64,000 nucleotides of DNA from Parablautia sp. Marseille-Q6255 (lineage in GTDB: Bacteria > Bacillota > Clostridia > Lachnospirales > Lachnospiraceae), in contig NZ_CATNVD010000014.1 of assembly GCF_951230155.1 (NCBI RefSeq), forward strand, positions 1 to 64,000, in the 5' to 3' direction. The notes under the pieces are model-generated. The model was not told the DNA's origin and made no database searches. It saw nothing but the letters and a program-made list of their open reading frames with translations. The position numbers were made by a program, and so were the translations under genes. This document shows, one piece after another, positions 1 to 8,133 of the stretch; position 1 is the first letter of the stretch; the number at the start of each line of letters is the position of its first letter.

Positions 1-73
1 AGGTAGATAGGGCAGAGGTGGAAGTGTGGTAACACATGGAGCTGACTGCTACTAATAGGTCGCAAGCTTATCC
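1..73 (+). rRNA. 23S ribosomal RNA, 3' end only
   Basis: The first ~73 bases match the conserved 3' end of bacterial 23S rRNA, including the GCTGACTGCTACTAATAGG block and the closing CTTATCC. The rest of the gene lies left of the window. The exact 3' end is estimated by comparison with the family. No 5S rRNA sequence is recognisable in the ~200 bases before the first tRNA. Confidence 0.9.
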
Positions 74-273
74 AAAGACGGAGAAAGGCGGATGTGGGTA
101 CGCGAGAGCGGAAGGAAGCACAAAGTGATTCCGAACGGGAGAGCGTAGACACATAGAAAAGACGCTGATCAAAGCAATCGGAAGGGTAAAAAAGACTTGT
201 AAAGATCGGAAAGATATGATATTCTGTATGTGGTTTTGAAGGTATGTGTAAAATATAGTACCTTTTGAAGTAT

Positions 274-346
274 TCCTCCTTAGCTCAGTCGGTAGAGCAT
301 GCGGCTGTTAACCGCAGTGTCGTTGGTTCAAGTCCAACAGGGGGAG
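274..346 (+). tRNA. tRNA-Asn (GTT)
   Basis: A complete cloverleaf can be drawn: acceptor arms TCCTCCT and AGGGGGA, D arm GCTC/GAGC, anticodon loop CTGTTAA giving GTT, and a T loop TTCAAGT. It is the first tRNA behind the 23S gene and no CCA is encoded. Confidence 0.96.
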
Positions 347-388
347 TTTCTTTTGACCCGCAGTGCTTACTAAGGGGAAAGTAAATAC

Positions 389-460
389 GGCTCCTTGGTC
401 AAGCGGTTAAGACATCGCCCTTTCACGGCGGTAACACGGGTTCGATTCCCGTAGGAGTCA
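389..460 (+). tRNA. tRNA-Glu (TTC)
   Basis: Acceptor GGCTCCT pairs with AGGAGTC, and the anticodon loop within CGCCCTTTCACGGCG presents TTC. The T arm contains GTTCGAT. It lies 42 bases after tRNA-Asn. Confidence 0.96.
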
Positions 461-469
461 TCGTAGTCC

Positions 470-542
470 GCCGATGTGGCTCAATTGGCAGAGCAGCTGA
501 TTTGTAATCAGCAGGTTATCGGTTCGAGTCCGATCATCGGCT
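470..542 (+). tRNA. tRNA-Thr (TGT)
   Basis: Acceptor GCCGATG pairs with CATCGGC; the anticodon stem-loop GCTGATTTGTAATCAGC gives TGT. The T loop is TTCGAGT. Spacing to tRNA-Glu is nine bases, so they are probably cotranscribed. Confidence 0.96.
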
Positions 543-546
543 TCTT

Positions 547-620
547 GGACCTTTAGCTCAGTTGGTTAGAGCAACCGGCTCATAACCGGTCGGTCCTGGG
601 TTCGAGTCCCCGAAGGTCCA
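547..620 (+). tRNA. tRNA-Met (CAT)
   Basis: Acceptor GGACCTT pairs with AAGGTCC with discriminator A. The anticodon loop CTCATAA gives CAT. A normal G-C first acceptor pair argues for the elongator rather than the initiator tRNA, although CAT could also be a tRNA-Ile with modified C. Confidence 0.93.
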
Positions 621-640
621 TTTTAATCAAATAAATATTT

Positions 641-714
641 GGCCCAGTGGCTCAGTTGGTTAGAGCGCCGCCCTGTCACGGCGGAGGTCGAGAGTTCGAG
701 TCTCTTCTGGGTCG
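641..714 (+). tRNA. tRNA-Asp (GTC)
   Basis: Acceptor GGCCCAG pairs with CTGGGTC, discriminator G. The anticodon stem-loop CCGCCCTGTCACGGCGG gives GTC. Confidence 0.96.
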
Positions 715-718
715 TTAT

Positions 719-791
719 GGGGTCTTAGCTCAGCTGGGAGAGCATCTGCCTTACAAGCAGAGGGTCATAGGTTCGAGCCCTATAGGCCCCA
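719..791 (+). tRNA. tRNA-Val (TAC)
   Basis: Acceptor GGGGTCT pairs with AGGCCCC (one G-T pair) with discriminator A. The anticodon loop CTTACAA gives TAC. Only four bases separate it from tRNA-Asp. Confidence 0.96.
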
Positions 792-815
792 CTTTTCTTT
801 ATAAAAACTGAATAT

Positions 816-899
816 GCCGGCGTGGCGGAATAGGCAGACGCAAGGGACTTAAAATCCCTCGAGGGCAACTTCGTACCGGTTCGAGTCCGGTCGCCGGCA
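816..899 (+). tRNA. tRNA-Leu (TAA)
   Basis: This is a class II tRNA with a long variable arm. Acceptor GCCGGCG pairs with CGCCGGC, and the anticodon stem-loop AGGGACTTAAAATCCCT gives TAA. It is the last tRNA of the first cluster and is followed by a terminator. Confidence 0.96.
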
Positions 900-906
900 G
901 ATAAAG

Positions 907-939
907 CACTTTCAATTTATGATTGAAGGTGTTTTTTTT
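907..939 (+). terminator. Rho-independent terminator of the rRNA/tRNA operon
   Basis: The arms CACTTTCAAT and ATTGAAGGTG form a stem closed by a five-base loop and are followed by eight T residues. It sits eight bases behind tRNA-Leu and should end the rRNA-tRNA transcript. Confidence 0.9.
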
Positions 940-1009
940 GTGTTTATGGCAGTAATAGCTGCAGTCGATCATGGGTGGTGCGGGCTGCACAGTTATTTTA
1001 CTGTGAAAA

Positions 1010-1063
1010 TGACAAAAATGTCACTTGCAAATTCACCACAGTGTCATCTTCCTGTTTTATACT
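1010..1063 (+). promoter_or_regulatory. Candidate BceR-type operator and promoter of the ABC transporter
   Basis: A perfect inverted repeat TGACA-AAAA-TGTCA lies at 1010-1023 and a -10-like TATACT at 1058-1063. No convincing -35 box stands 17 bases upstream of the -10, which fits a promoter that needs an activator. Response regulators of the BceR group are known to bind TNACA-N4-TGTAA type repeats in front of peptide-antibiotic ABC transporters. The link to the regulator at 4662 is inferred. Confidence 0.6.
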
Positions 1064-1131
1064 GTTTTTAAAGCCGGAATACAAAGGAAGAACAACTGCA
1101 CACCGCTTTAGAGGGGGAAGAGGAGGAAAAT

Positions 1132-1833
1132 ATGGAGATATTGAGATGTGAAAATCTGACGAAGGTTTACGGGAAGGGGGATACCTGTGTCAAAGCATTG
1201 GATAACGTTTCGTTTTCTGTGGAGGCTGGAGAATTTGTGTCCATCGTGGGGCCTTCTGGCAGCGGAAAATCAACACTTTTGCACATTTTGGGTGGAGTAG
1301 ATAAGCCGACAGGGGGAAAGGTGTGGATTGGAGGGACGGATATTCATGCGCTGAATGAAGATCGGATGGCGATTTTCAGAAGGCGTCAGATTGGTCTGAT
1401 CTATCAGTTTTATAATCTGCTTCCAGTGCTGAATGTTGAGGAGAATATTGTCTTGCCGCATCTGCTCGATGGCAGAACGCTTGATCGGCAGAGACTTACT
1501 CAGGTAGTGAAGAGTATGGGGCTGGAGGAAAGAAGGTATAATTTTCCGGAGCAGCTCTCAGGAGGTCAGCAGCAGAGAGTATCGATCGGACGTGCACTTT
1601 ACAATCATCCGGCAATTTTGCTGGCGGATGAGCCGACGGGAAATCTTGACCGGAGAACGGGGGAAGAGATTATTGCTATGATGAAGCGGGCAAACCGGGA
1701 ATTGCGTCAGACACAGCTTCTGATCACGCATGATGAGCGGATTGCTTTACAGGCAGACCGGATGCTCTGGATTGAGGACGGACGGATACTCAGAGATGAG
1801 AGAATCCGGGTGATCGGAGGTGCGCAGCAGTGA
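1132..1833 (+). CDS. ABC transporter ATP-binding protein, antimicrobial-peptide/MacB-BceA type
   Basis: This 233-residue protein is a complete nucleotide-binding domain. Walker A GPSGSGKST is at residues 40-48, the signature LSGGQQQRVSIGRAL near 143-157, and Walker B LLADEP follows with a D-loop and a switch histidine in LLITHDE. The family exports or removes peptide antibiotics or lipoproteins from the membrane. The start is fixed by AGGAGGAAAAT just ahead. Its stop overlaps the GTG start of the permease by four bases, and a two-component system follows, the standard layout of Bce-like resistance modules. The substrate is unknown. Confidence 0.93.
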   Translation: MEILRCENLTKVYGKGDTCVKALDNVSFSVEAGEFVSIVGPSGSGKSTLLHILGGVDKPTGGKVWIGGTDIHALNEDRMAIFRRRQIGLIYQFYNLLPVLNVEENIVLPHLLDGRTLDRQRLTQVVKSMGLEERRYNFPEQLSGGQQQRVSIGRALYNHPAILLADEPTGNLDRRTGEEIIAMMKRANRELRQTQLLITHDERIALQADRMLWIEDGRILRDERIRVIGGAQQ

Positions 1834-4597
1834 GAGGCAAAAACATCGTGTTCTATGTCACCAGGCAGTATATGAAGAAAAACAGGTGCCGGACAGCTAC
1901 CACGTTTGCAGGGATTGTCCTGATGGTACTGCTGATGACCTGCGTCTTTATCGGAAGGGATACAGGTGTGAAGTATCTGGAGGCACTGGCCTCTCAGAAG
2001 AACGGCAGGTATCACGCGTCTGTATATGATATTTCAGAAACAGAGTATCAGGAGATCCTGCGTTTACCATATGTAAAACAGACGGCAGCATCGGCAGGCC
2101 TTGGCAGTACGGTATTTGAGCTTTCGGCCAATGAGGAGCGCCCGTATCTGAATATCAAGGGATATACGAAAAACTGTTATGAATGGATGAATATTTCTTT
2201 GGCAGAGGGGAGGCTTCCGGAAAATGAGTCGGAGATCGCAGTCAGCAGGAGCGCTGTGGAGGATGGTTCTTCGATGAAATTAGGGGATCGCATAGACGCT
2301 GAATTTTTTGAGCGGTCTATTACCGGTATTGGCAGGGACGGCGGAACCACGTATTTTCCATTTTCCGGTCTGTCCATTCAGTCCGGTGATACCATGGATG
2401 TGCCGGAGAATTTTCCGTATTACGGAGAAAATGACAGCTTTCAGGAAAATCACCGGTATACCGGTGAACAGAAGCAGTATGAGATCGTAGGGATTATAGA
2501 ACCTCCCGCATATGAATCCGGAGTTGCTGCGGGCTACACGGCGCTTACGACACTTACGACGGAGCAGGTGCTTGGCCGGGATTCTTTTAATCTGTCTGTG
2601 ATATTTGATCAGGAGCTTTTGCCGGATACTTATTTTCAGGACTGGGAGAAAATGTTCCCTGACTGTGAGGTTGAGACGAATGATCTGCTGCTTGCTTTTT
2701 CGGCAGATTCTTCGGATACAACGATAAATCTCGTAGTAAGATATATGACGGTGCTGTTTACTCTTTTGATCATGGCAGTGTCTGTTGTGCTGATCTATAA
2801 TGTGTTTCATATGTCCTTCCGGGAGCGCAGCAGGTATCTGGGCATGCTGTGCTCTGTGGGGGCAACGGGCAGACAGAAGCGCAGCAGTATTTATTATGAA
2901 GCATGTTATCTGCTGCTGCTTGGGCTGCCGTTGGGGATATTCCTTGGGATCGGAGTGGTCTGGATCGCAATGACGGCATTCCGGCCGCTGCTGGTGCAGT
3001 TTATGAATATTGGTTATGGGGCAGAGACGCTTGCTGTGCAGGTTCAGATTTCCATAAAAAATCTGGCTGCGGTGTCTGCTTTGAGTATCCTGACGGTCTT
3101 ACTGTCCGCATATCTTCCGGCGAGAAGGATAGGAAGGATCGGTCCGATCGAGAGTATAAGGGGAAATACAGAACGAAAAAGCCGTACCTACAGGACGAGC
3201 AGGCGGGCGATCGGGCTGCTTGGTGCGCAGGGACTTTTGGCATGGAATACTCTGAACCGGCGCAGCCAGAAGATACGGTCCGTAGCGCGTGCGGCAGCCG
3301 TTTTTCTGGTCCTTCTTGCGGTCACAGCGTTTGGGTCAGAAAGTCTGCATCAGGTAATGGAAAAGAAGCTGCAGTCTGGCGGGCTTCGCATGAACCCGGA
3401 GAGCTGTGATTATATTCTGCAGGCGTACGGCTCTGCATTGGGCGGGGCTTATGAAGCGCTGAAGGAGGAGATTGTCCGGGATCCCGGCGTAGAGTCGGTG
3501 CAGGAATGGTATTTGGCGATGTTTATAGGCAATGTGGAGGCCGGTGTTTACAGTGAAGAATATTGGGAGGCAAGCTATGATATTTTTAACTCCTACCATC
3601 ACGGGACACTTTCCAGAGAAACCTTTGAGAAGCAGTGGAAAAATCCCACCCCGCTGTGAATATGATCTCGGTAGATGGGGATATCTTCGGTGAAATGGCG
3701 AAGGCCTGTGGAATAGATCCGGATACTCTTGAGGAAAATTCCGTGCTCGTGCTCAATGAAGGAGAGTTTTCCACAGATAATGTGGGGGTTATGGGGATGG
3801 AACCGGACCGTTACAGATATTATCATGTCGACAATATGACGAGTCTGCACCCGGGAGATGAGCTGCCTGTGCAGTTTTATTCGGATCAGAAAGGAGAATA
3901 TGTGACGAGGAAGCTGTCTATAGTCGGCTATGCGAAGACGGCGCAGCTGGAAAAATATCTGAGCGGGGCGGGCGATTATTATCTCTGGATCATAACCGGA
4001 CCATCGGTCGGAAGAGATGTGATGGAGCTTACAAAGGATGCAGAGGGCGCTCCTTATATGACGCCGGAGCTCCATATCCGATTAAATGGGAAGGAGACGG
4101 ATCTGATCCAGAGGCTCTCACAGCTTTCAGATCTGCAGGAAGGAGCTTTTTATCTGACAGAATCGGGCTATATACAGAGTATAGAGCATGCAGTGGTGGC
4201 TCTGGCGGATGGACTGCTGTTGTCTTTTGTGATTTTGTCGTCGCTGATCTGTCTTTTAAATCTGTTTAATTCTGTCCGTGGCTGGATGGCAGGCAGTATC
4301 CGTGAGTATGCAGTGCTGCGGTCCGTAGGAATGACGAAGGGGCAGATGAGGCAGATGCTGCTGCTGCAGTGCGGCGGGATTATTCTGCGTGCCGTACTGC
4401 TTGCGCTGCTTGGCTCAGGACTGCTGATCGCAGTGATCTACAATGGTATGACTGTGATATTCGGAAATCTGGTATTGCAGTTCCCGCTTCTGCTGTTTGT
4501 ACTGGCTGTGCTGCTCGTTGGGATCGTTCTGGCAGTATTTAGCTTCTGGAGTCTGAAAAAAGAGCTGGAACAAAGTGACATTACAGTGATAAAATAG
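1830..4597 (+). pseudogene. FtsX/BceB-type ABC permease, interrupted by a frameshift
   Basis: Two reading frames together encode one permease of about 920 residues. The first (1830-3659, GTG start) holds an N-terminal membrane segment, an extracellular region and an FtsX domain with three membrane helices around residues 300-440, and then the start of a second half. It stops after QWKNPT; the second frame resumes at about 3640-3660 and runs to 4597 with a second FtsX-type helix set near its end. The shift corresponds to loss of one base in the run GGAAAAATCCCACCCC. The second part lacks a proper ribosome site (only an in-frame GTG at 3635), so it is probably not an independent gene. It may be a real inactivation, a sequencing error, or less likely programmed slippage. 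Confidence 0.8.
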
Positions 4598-4661
4598 AGA
4601 AAATGATCAGCATGGCGTATGAGGAGCGGCATGACAGCGGGAGAGATGGAGGAATGCAGGC

Positions 4662-5357
4662 GTGAGAGTATTGCTGGTAGAGGATGATGCCATTATTTTG
4701 GAGGGACTGAAGTTTGCGCTGACGCAGGAGGGGTATCAGGTAGTGACTGCATCGGATATGGCGCAGGCACGGACGCAGATTTGCCAGGGGGAGCCAATTG
4801 ATTTTTATTTGCTTGATCTGATGCTGCCGGATGGAGATGGCTGCACCTTATGCAGCGAGATCAGGCAGCACAGCAATGCTCCGGTACTGTTTCTGACGGC
4901 ATGTGATGATGAGGTAAGTACGGTGCGCGCGCTGGAACAAGGCGCAGATGATTATATTGCAAAGCCATTTCGCATCCGGGAGCTTCTGGCGAGGATGAAG
5001 GCGGTCCGCAGGAGAACGGGCGGTACGCATACACCGCAGGTACAGGAAGCAGCGCAGTCAGACAGTGCTGTGATCGGCGATGTGCGGGTAGATCTTCGCA
5101 CAGGCAGGCTGTACTGTGCGGAGGAAGAAATTTTGCTGACAGCAATGGAATACCGCCTGCTGCTGATTTTTCTGAATCACCGTGGACAGACGCTGACGCG
5201 CAGACAGATCCTGGGCTGTATCTGGGACGAGGCAGGAGAATTTGTAAATGACAACACGCTCAGTGTCTATATCCGGCGTCTGCGCGCAAAACTGCATGAT
5301 ACGCCGCAGGGACAGCTGATCCGCACGGTGAGGGGGATCGGGTATCTCATGGAATGA
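4662..5357 (+). CDS. OmpR-family response regulator of the ABC transporter module
   Basis: The 231-residue protein has an N-terminal receiver domain with acidic VEDD, a phospho-acceptor Asp near residue 52 in LLDLMLPDGDG, a Thr in FLTA and the Lys in YIAKPF, then a C-terminal winged-helix domain ending in VRGIGYL. Translation starts at GTG. It lies 64 bases behind the permease and 28 bases ahead of its kinase, so it most likely controls the transporter through the repeat at 1010-1023. Genes like this respond to cell-envelope peptides; the stimulus here is not known. Confidence 0.93.
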   Translation: MRVLLVEDDAIILEGLKFALTQEGYQVVTASDMAQARTQICQGEPIDFYLLDLMLPDGDGCTLCSEIRQHSNAPVLFLTACDDEVSTVRALEQGADDYIAKPFRIRELLARMKAVRRRTGGTHTPQVQEAAQSDSAVIGDVRVDLRTGRLYCAEEEILLTAMEYRLLLIFLNHRGQTLTRRQILGCIWDEAGEFVNDNTLSVYIRRLRAKLHDTPQGQLIRTVRGIGYLME

Positions 5358-5385
5358 AGGAGCAGAAAAGTGGGAGGAAAGTGAG

Positions 5386-6318
5386 ATGACAGAAACGGCG
5401 GCGTTACAGATAGCAGCCCTCCTTGCAGCAGTCCTTGCGGGCGTGTGCGTATGGCTGGCGATTCTTTTGCGCAGGGATCGCCGAAGAGAGCGGGAGCTTG
5501 CAGAGCTGACACAGTATTTGATGAGGCTTCAGGATCAGTCAGAGCTTCCTCAGCTGTCGCGGTGCAGGGAAGGTCAGACAGGTATTTTACAAAGTGAGCT
5601 TTATAAGCTGATGATCCAGATGAAGGAGCAGTCGTCAGGAGCGGTCCGGGAAAAGGAGTATCTGGCAGATATGCTTTCCGATATTTCACACCAGATTAAG
5701 ACGCCTCTGGCGGCTGTTACGATCATGACGGATCTTTTGAAAACTCCGGGGCTCCCGGAGGAGAAGCGGATGGAATTTACACAGCGTATAGACGATTCGG
5801 TTACCCGCATCACGTGGCTGATCCGCAATCTTCTCACCCTGTCGCAGCTTGATGCGAACCGGCTGAAGCTGAAGCGGGAGCAGGTCATGGCCAGGGCGCT
5901 TCTGGATACGGTGCTCCAGCCGTTTGAGCTTTTGCTTGAGCTAAAGGAGCTGCAGCTGTGTGTGGAATGTGCACAGACGATTGAGCTGACCTGCGACAGG
6001 CACTGGAGCGGCGAGGCACTTTCTAATATCGTAAAAAACTGCATTGAGCATACACCTCCCGGGGGTCAGATCATGATATCCGTAAGCCAGAACAATTTTT
6101 CTACGAATATCTGTATCCGGGACAATGGCGAGGGCATTGACCGTGAACAGCTTTCCCACATTTTTGAACGTTTTTATAAAGGCTCCAATCAGTCTGCCGA
6201 AAGTGTGGGGATCGGGCTTGCCATAGCGGAAAAGATCATCACGCTTCAAAATGGAACTGTTACGGTGCAAAGTGAGGTCGGGAAGGGAACAGAGTTTCTG
6301 GTAAAGCTCTACAGATGA
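5386..6318 (+). CDS. Sensor histidine kinase of the ABC transporter module
   Basis: This 310-residue kinase has one clear membrane segment at residues 5-28 and almost no extracellular sensor. The H-box SDISHQIKTPL carries the phospho-acceptor His near residue 102; the N-box (IVKNCIEHT), G1 (IRDNGEGID) and G2 (GIGLAIAEKI) of the ATPase domain follow. Lack of a sensor domain fits kinases that read out the state of a partner ABC transporter. If the permease at 1830 is really broken, signalling in this module may be broken too. The start is supported by GGAGGAAAGTGAG. Confidence 0.92.
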   Translation: MTETAALQIAALLAAVLAGVCVWLAILLRRDRRRERELAELTQYLMRLQDQSELPQLSRCREGQTGILQSELYKLMIQMKEQSSGAVREKEYLADMLSDISHQIKTPLAAVTIMTDLLKTPGLPEEKRMEFTQRIDDSVTRITWLIRNLLTLSQLDANRLKLKREQVMARALLDTVLQPFELLLELKELQLCVECAQTIELTCDRHWSGEALSNIVKNCIEHTPPGGQIMISVSQNNFSTNICIRDNGEGIDREQLSHIFERFYKGSNQSAESVGIGLAIAEKIITLQNGTVTVQSEVGKGTEFLVKLYR

Positions 6319-6362
6319 GCAAAGCGGCGCCCGGAAAAAGGCCCGGAAAAACAATGTTTCGG

Positions 6363-6391
6363 TTGCATTTTCCAAAAGAAAATGATACTAT
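6363..6391 (+). promoter_or_regulatory. Promoter of the riboswitch-oadB transcript
   Basis: TTGCAT at 6363-6368 and TACTAT at 6386-6391 are separated by exactly 17 bases. Transcription would begin just before the structured leader at 6404. Confidence 0.5.
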
Positions 6392-6403
6392 AGACCCACG
6401 GAT

Positions 6404-6516
6404 AAAAGGGAGTAACTGGCATGCCGGAGCGAAGGTGATCCGGTATGTATCTTCAGGCGTCAATACGACGGCAGCAAGGACTGCTGTCCGCAGAAGGTTG
6501 AAATAGTGAGACTTTT
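6404..6516 (+). ncRNA. Riboswitch-like leader resembling the yybP-ykoY (manganese) family
   Basis: The closing stem AAAAG (6404-6408) pairs with CTTTT (6512-6516). Inside it GGAGTA stands on the 5' side and GAGA on the 3' side, flanked by the pair ACT/AGT. Two further hairpins follow (arms ATGCCGG/CCGGTAT and ACGGCAG/CTGCTGT) with the loop sequence CGTCAATACGA between them. This order of elements is that of yybP-ykoY aptamers, which sense Mn2+. The 3' side of the closing stem overlaps the 5' arm of the following terminator, so ligand binding would favour read-through. The assignment was made by eye and needs a covariance-model search. Confidence 0.55.
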
Positions 6517-6550
6517 ACTACAGCTGCTGTAGTAGAGGTCTCTTTTATTT
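6508..6550 (+). terminator. Attenuator/terminator in front of the sodium-pump gene
   Basis: The 17-base arms 6508-6524 and 6526-6542 are complementary apart from G-U pairs and are followed by TTTTATTT. The 5' arm shares bases with the 3' side of the aptamer closing stem, so the two structures exclude one another. Confidence 0.85.
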
Positions 6551-6584
6551 ATATAAAAATAAAGTGATGCAAGGAGGAAGGTAT

Positions 6585-7721
6585 ATGGAATTTTTAACAG
6601 AGGGCTTACGTATGCTTACATGGCAGCAGGTGGTGATGTATGGAGTCGGTATCCTGCTGATCTGGCTGGCGATCAAGAAGGAGTATGAGCCGGCGCTGCT
6701 TTTACCCATGGGATTTGGCGCGATCCTGGTAAATCTCCCGGTGAGCGGAGTGCTCAATCAGGTATTGCCGGGCGTGGGTGAGACGAGCGGTATCATTGAG
6801 TGGCTCTTTCAGGTGGGGATCGAGGCCTCCGAGGCGCTTCCGGTACTGCTGTTTATTGGTATCGGCGCGATGATCGACTTTGGCCCGCTTTTATCAAATC
6901 CAAAGATGTTTTTGTTTGGAGCAGGCGCTCAGTTTGGAATCTTCGCGGCAATTTTGCTTGCAGTGATCCTCGGCTTTGATTTAAAAGACGGTGCAGCCAT
7001 CGGGATCATCGGAGCGGCAGACGGACCTACCTCCATTCTTGTATCACAGATCCTGAAATCAGACTATATTGGTGCGATCGCTGTGGCGGCATACTCCTAT
7101 ATGGCGCTTGTGCCGGTGATCCAGCCATTTGCGATTAAGCTGGTAACGACGAAGAAGGAACGCATGATCCGTATGAACTATGAGCCGGCCAGTGTGACAA
7201 AGCGGACAAGGATCATCTTCCCGATCGCGGTAACGATCGTAGTCGGATTTGTTGCGCCGTCTTCTGTCGCTCTTGTAGGATTTTTGATGTTTGGAAACCT
7301 TATCCGCGAATGCGGCGTACTGAACACGATGTCAGAGACAGCACAGAATAACCTGTCGAACCTGATCACGCTGCTGCTTGGGATCACGATCTCATTTAGT
7401 ATGCGTGCAGAACGTTTTGTGACTGTTGATACGCTGATGATCATGCTGATCGGTGTGTTTGCATTTGTAGTAGATACGATCGGCGGCGTGATGCTTGCAA
7501 AGCTTATCAATCTTTTTTCAAAGGAAAAGATCAACCCGATGGTCGGCGCTGCCGGTATTTCCGCCTTCCCGATGTCTTCCCGTGTTGTGCAGAAGATGGC
7601 GATGGAGGAGGACCCGGGCAATATTCTGCTGATGCATGCGGCAGGAGCAAACGTATCCGGACAGATCGCGTCTGTGGTAGCCGGAGGGCTGATCATCAAT
7701 CTTGTGACATCCTTTTTATAA
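6585..7721 (+). CDS. oadB: Sodium ion-translocating decarboxylase, beta subunit
   Basis: This very hydrophobic protein of 378 residues matches the integral membrane beta subunit of biotin-dependent sodium pumps (oxaloacetate, methylmalonyl-CoA or glutaconyl-CoA decarboxylases). Characteristic stretches are GAADGPTSILVS and SAFPMSSRVVQ, where family members hold residues for Na+ coupling and carboxybiotin decarboxylation. The ATG at 6585 is preferred because AAGGAGGAAGG lies directly ahead; an upstream ATG at 6564 would sit before that site. No carboxyltransferase or biotin-carrier gene is nearby, so the substrate acid cannot be told. Expression is probably controlled by the leader at 6404-6550. 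Confidence 0.9.
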   Translation: MEFLTEGLRMLTWQQVVMYGVGILLIWLAIKKEYEPALLLPMGFGAILVNLPVSGVLNQVLPGVGETSGIIEWLFQVGIEASEALPVLLFIGIGAMIDFGPLLSNPKMFLFGAGAQFGIFAAILLAVILGFDLKDGAAIGIIGAADGPTSILVSQILKSDYIGAIAVAAYSYMALVPVIQPFAIKLVTTKKERMIRMNYEPASVTKRTRIIFPIAVTIVVGFVAPSSVALVGFLMFGNLIRECGVLNTMSETAQNNLSNLITLLLGITISFSMRAERFVTVDTLMIMLIGVFAFVVDTIGGVMLAKLINLFSKEKINPMVGAAGISAFPMSSRVVQKMAMEEDPGNILLMHAAGANVSGQIASVVAGGLIINLVTSFL

Positions 7722-7747
7722 GCTGACAGGAAGGAGTGGGAAAACAT

Positions 7748-7861
7748 ATGGAAAATATACTCATGGCGCTGGAGATTATGTGGAAGGGCATGGCAGGCAT
7801 TTTTGTCGCGGTTTTTATTATCATGGCGATCGTGTATCTGCTTGGAAAATTTGGGAAATAG
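7748..7861 (+). CDS. OadG-related small membrane subunit
   Basis: A 37-residue reading frame begins MENILMALEIMWKGMAG and is followed by a single hydrophobic helix ending in a short basic tail (LLGKFGK). It lies 26 bases behind the beta subunit with AGGAAGGAGTG upstream. Known gamma subunits (OadG) are single-span proteins of 80-120 residues that hold the pump together; much shorter OadG-related versions exist, and this fits them by size and position. Confidence 0.75.
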   Translation: MENILMALEIMWKGMAGIFVAVFIIMAIVYLLGKFGK

Positions 7862-7901
7862 ACAGGAACATCGCCGGAAGAAATAGTTAAGAGAAACAGG
7901 A

Positions 7902-7937
7902 AAGCTGCGGCAGGAGAGATCTTGCGGCAGCTTTTTT
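7902..7937 (+). terminator. Rho-independent terminator of the oadB operon
   Basis: AAGCTGC and GCAGCTT form the base of a GC-rich stem followed by a run of six T. It lies 40 bases behind the small subunit. The remaining bases up to 8133 hold an AT-rich hairpin near 8027-8055 and no supportable gene. Confidence 0.8.
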
Positions 7938-8133
7938 ACGGTACAGGAAAGTTCTCACTTTCCTATACCACAAAATCAAGATGCGCACGGATGCAAAAGG
8001 AAATGCATTGCTTCGCAATAGGCATCCGGCACAAGCACACTTTTGTTAAAGTGTTTCTGGACAGAGACGGGACTTAGCGGTATGATGGAAATAAAATAAA
8101 AGCGGGAGTCGGAGCAGATATCAGGAGGGAAGC

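Noticed and set aside
799-990. 63-codon frame on the minus strand
   Set aside because: It runs antisense through tRNA-Leu and the terminator; it has no ribosome site or recognisable protein.
3635-4597. Separate second permease gene
   Set aside because: It lacks a ribosome site and continues the first half in sequence; one frameshifted gene is the better reading.
6315-6506. 63-codon frame on the plus strand after the kinase
   Set aside because: It lies over the promoter and structured leader of the sodium-pump gene and looks like no protein family.
7991-8077. 28-codon frame (MQKEMHCFAIGIRHK...) ahead of the YgjP gene
   Set aside because: No ribosome site, and the region is better explained by small hairpins; cannot be supported as a gene.
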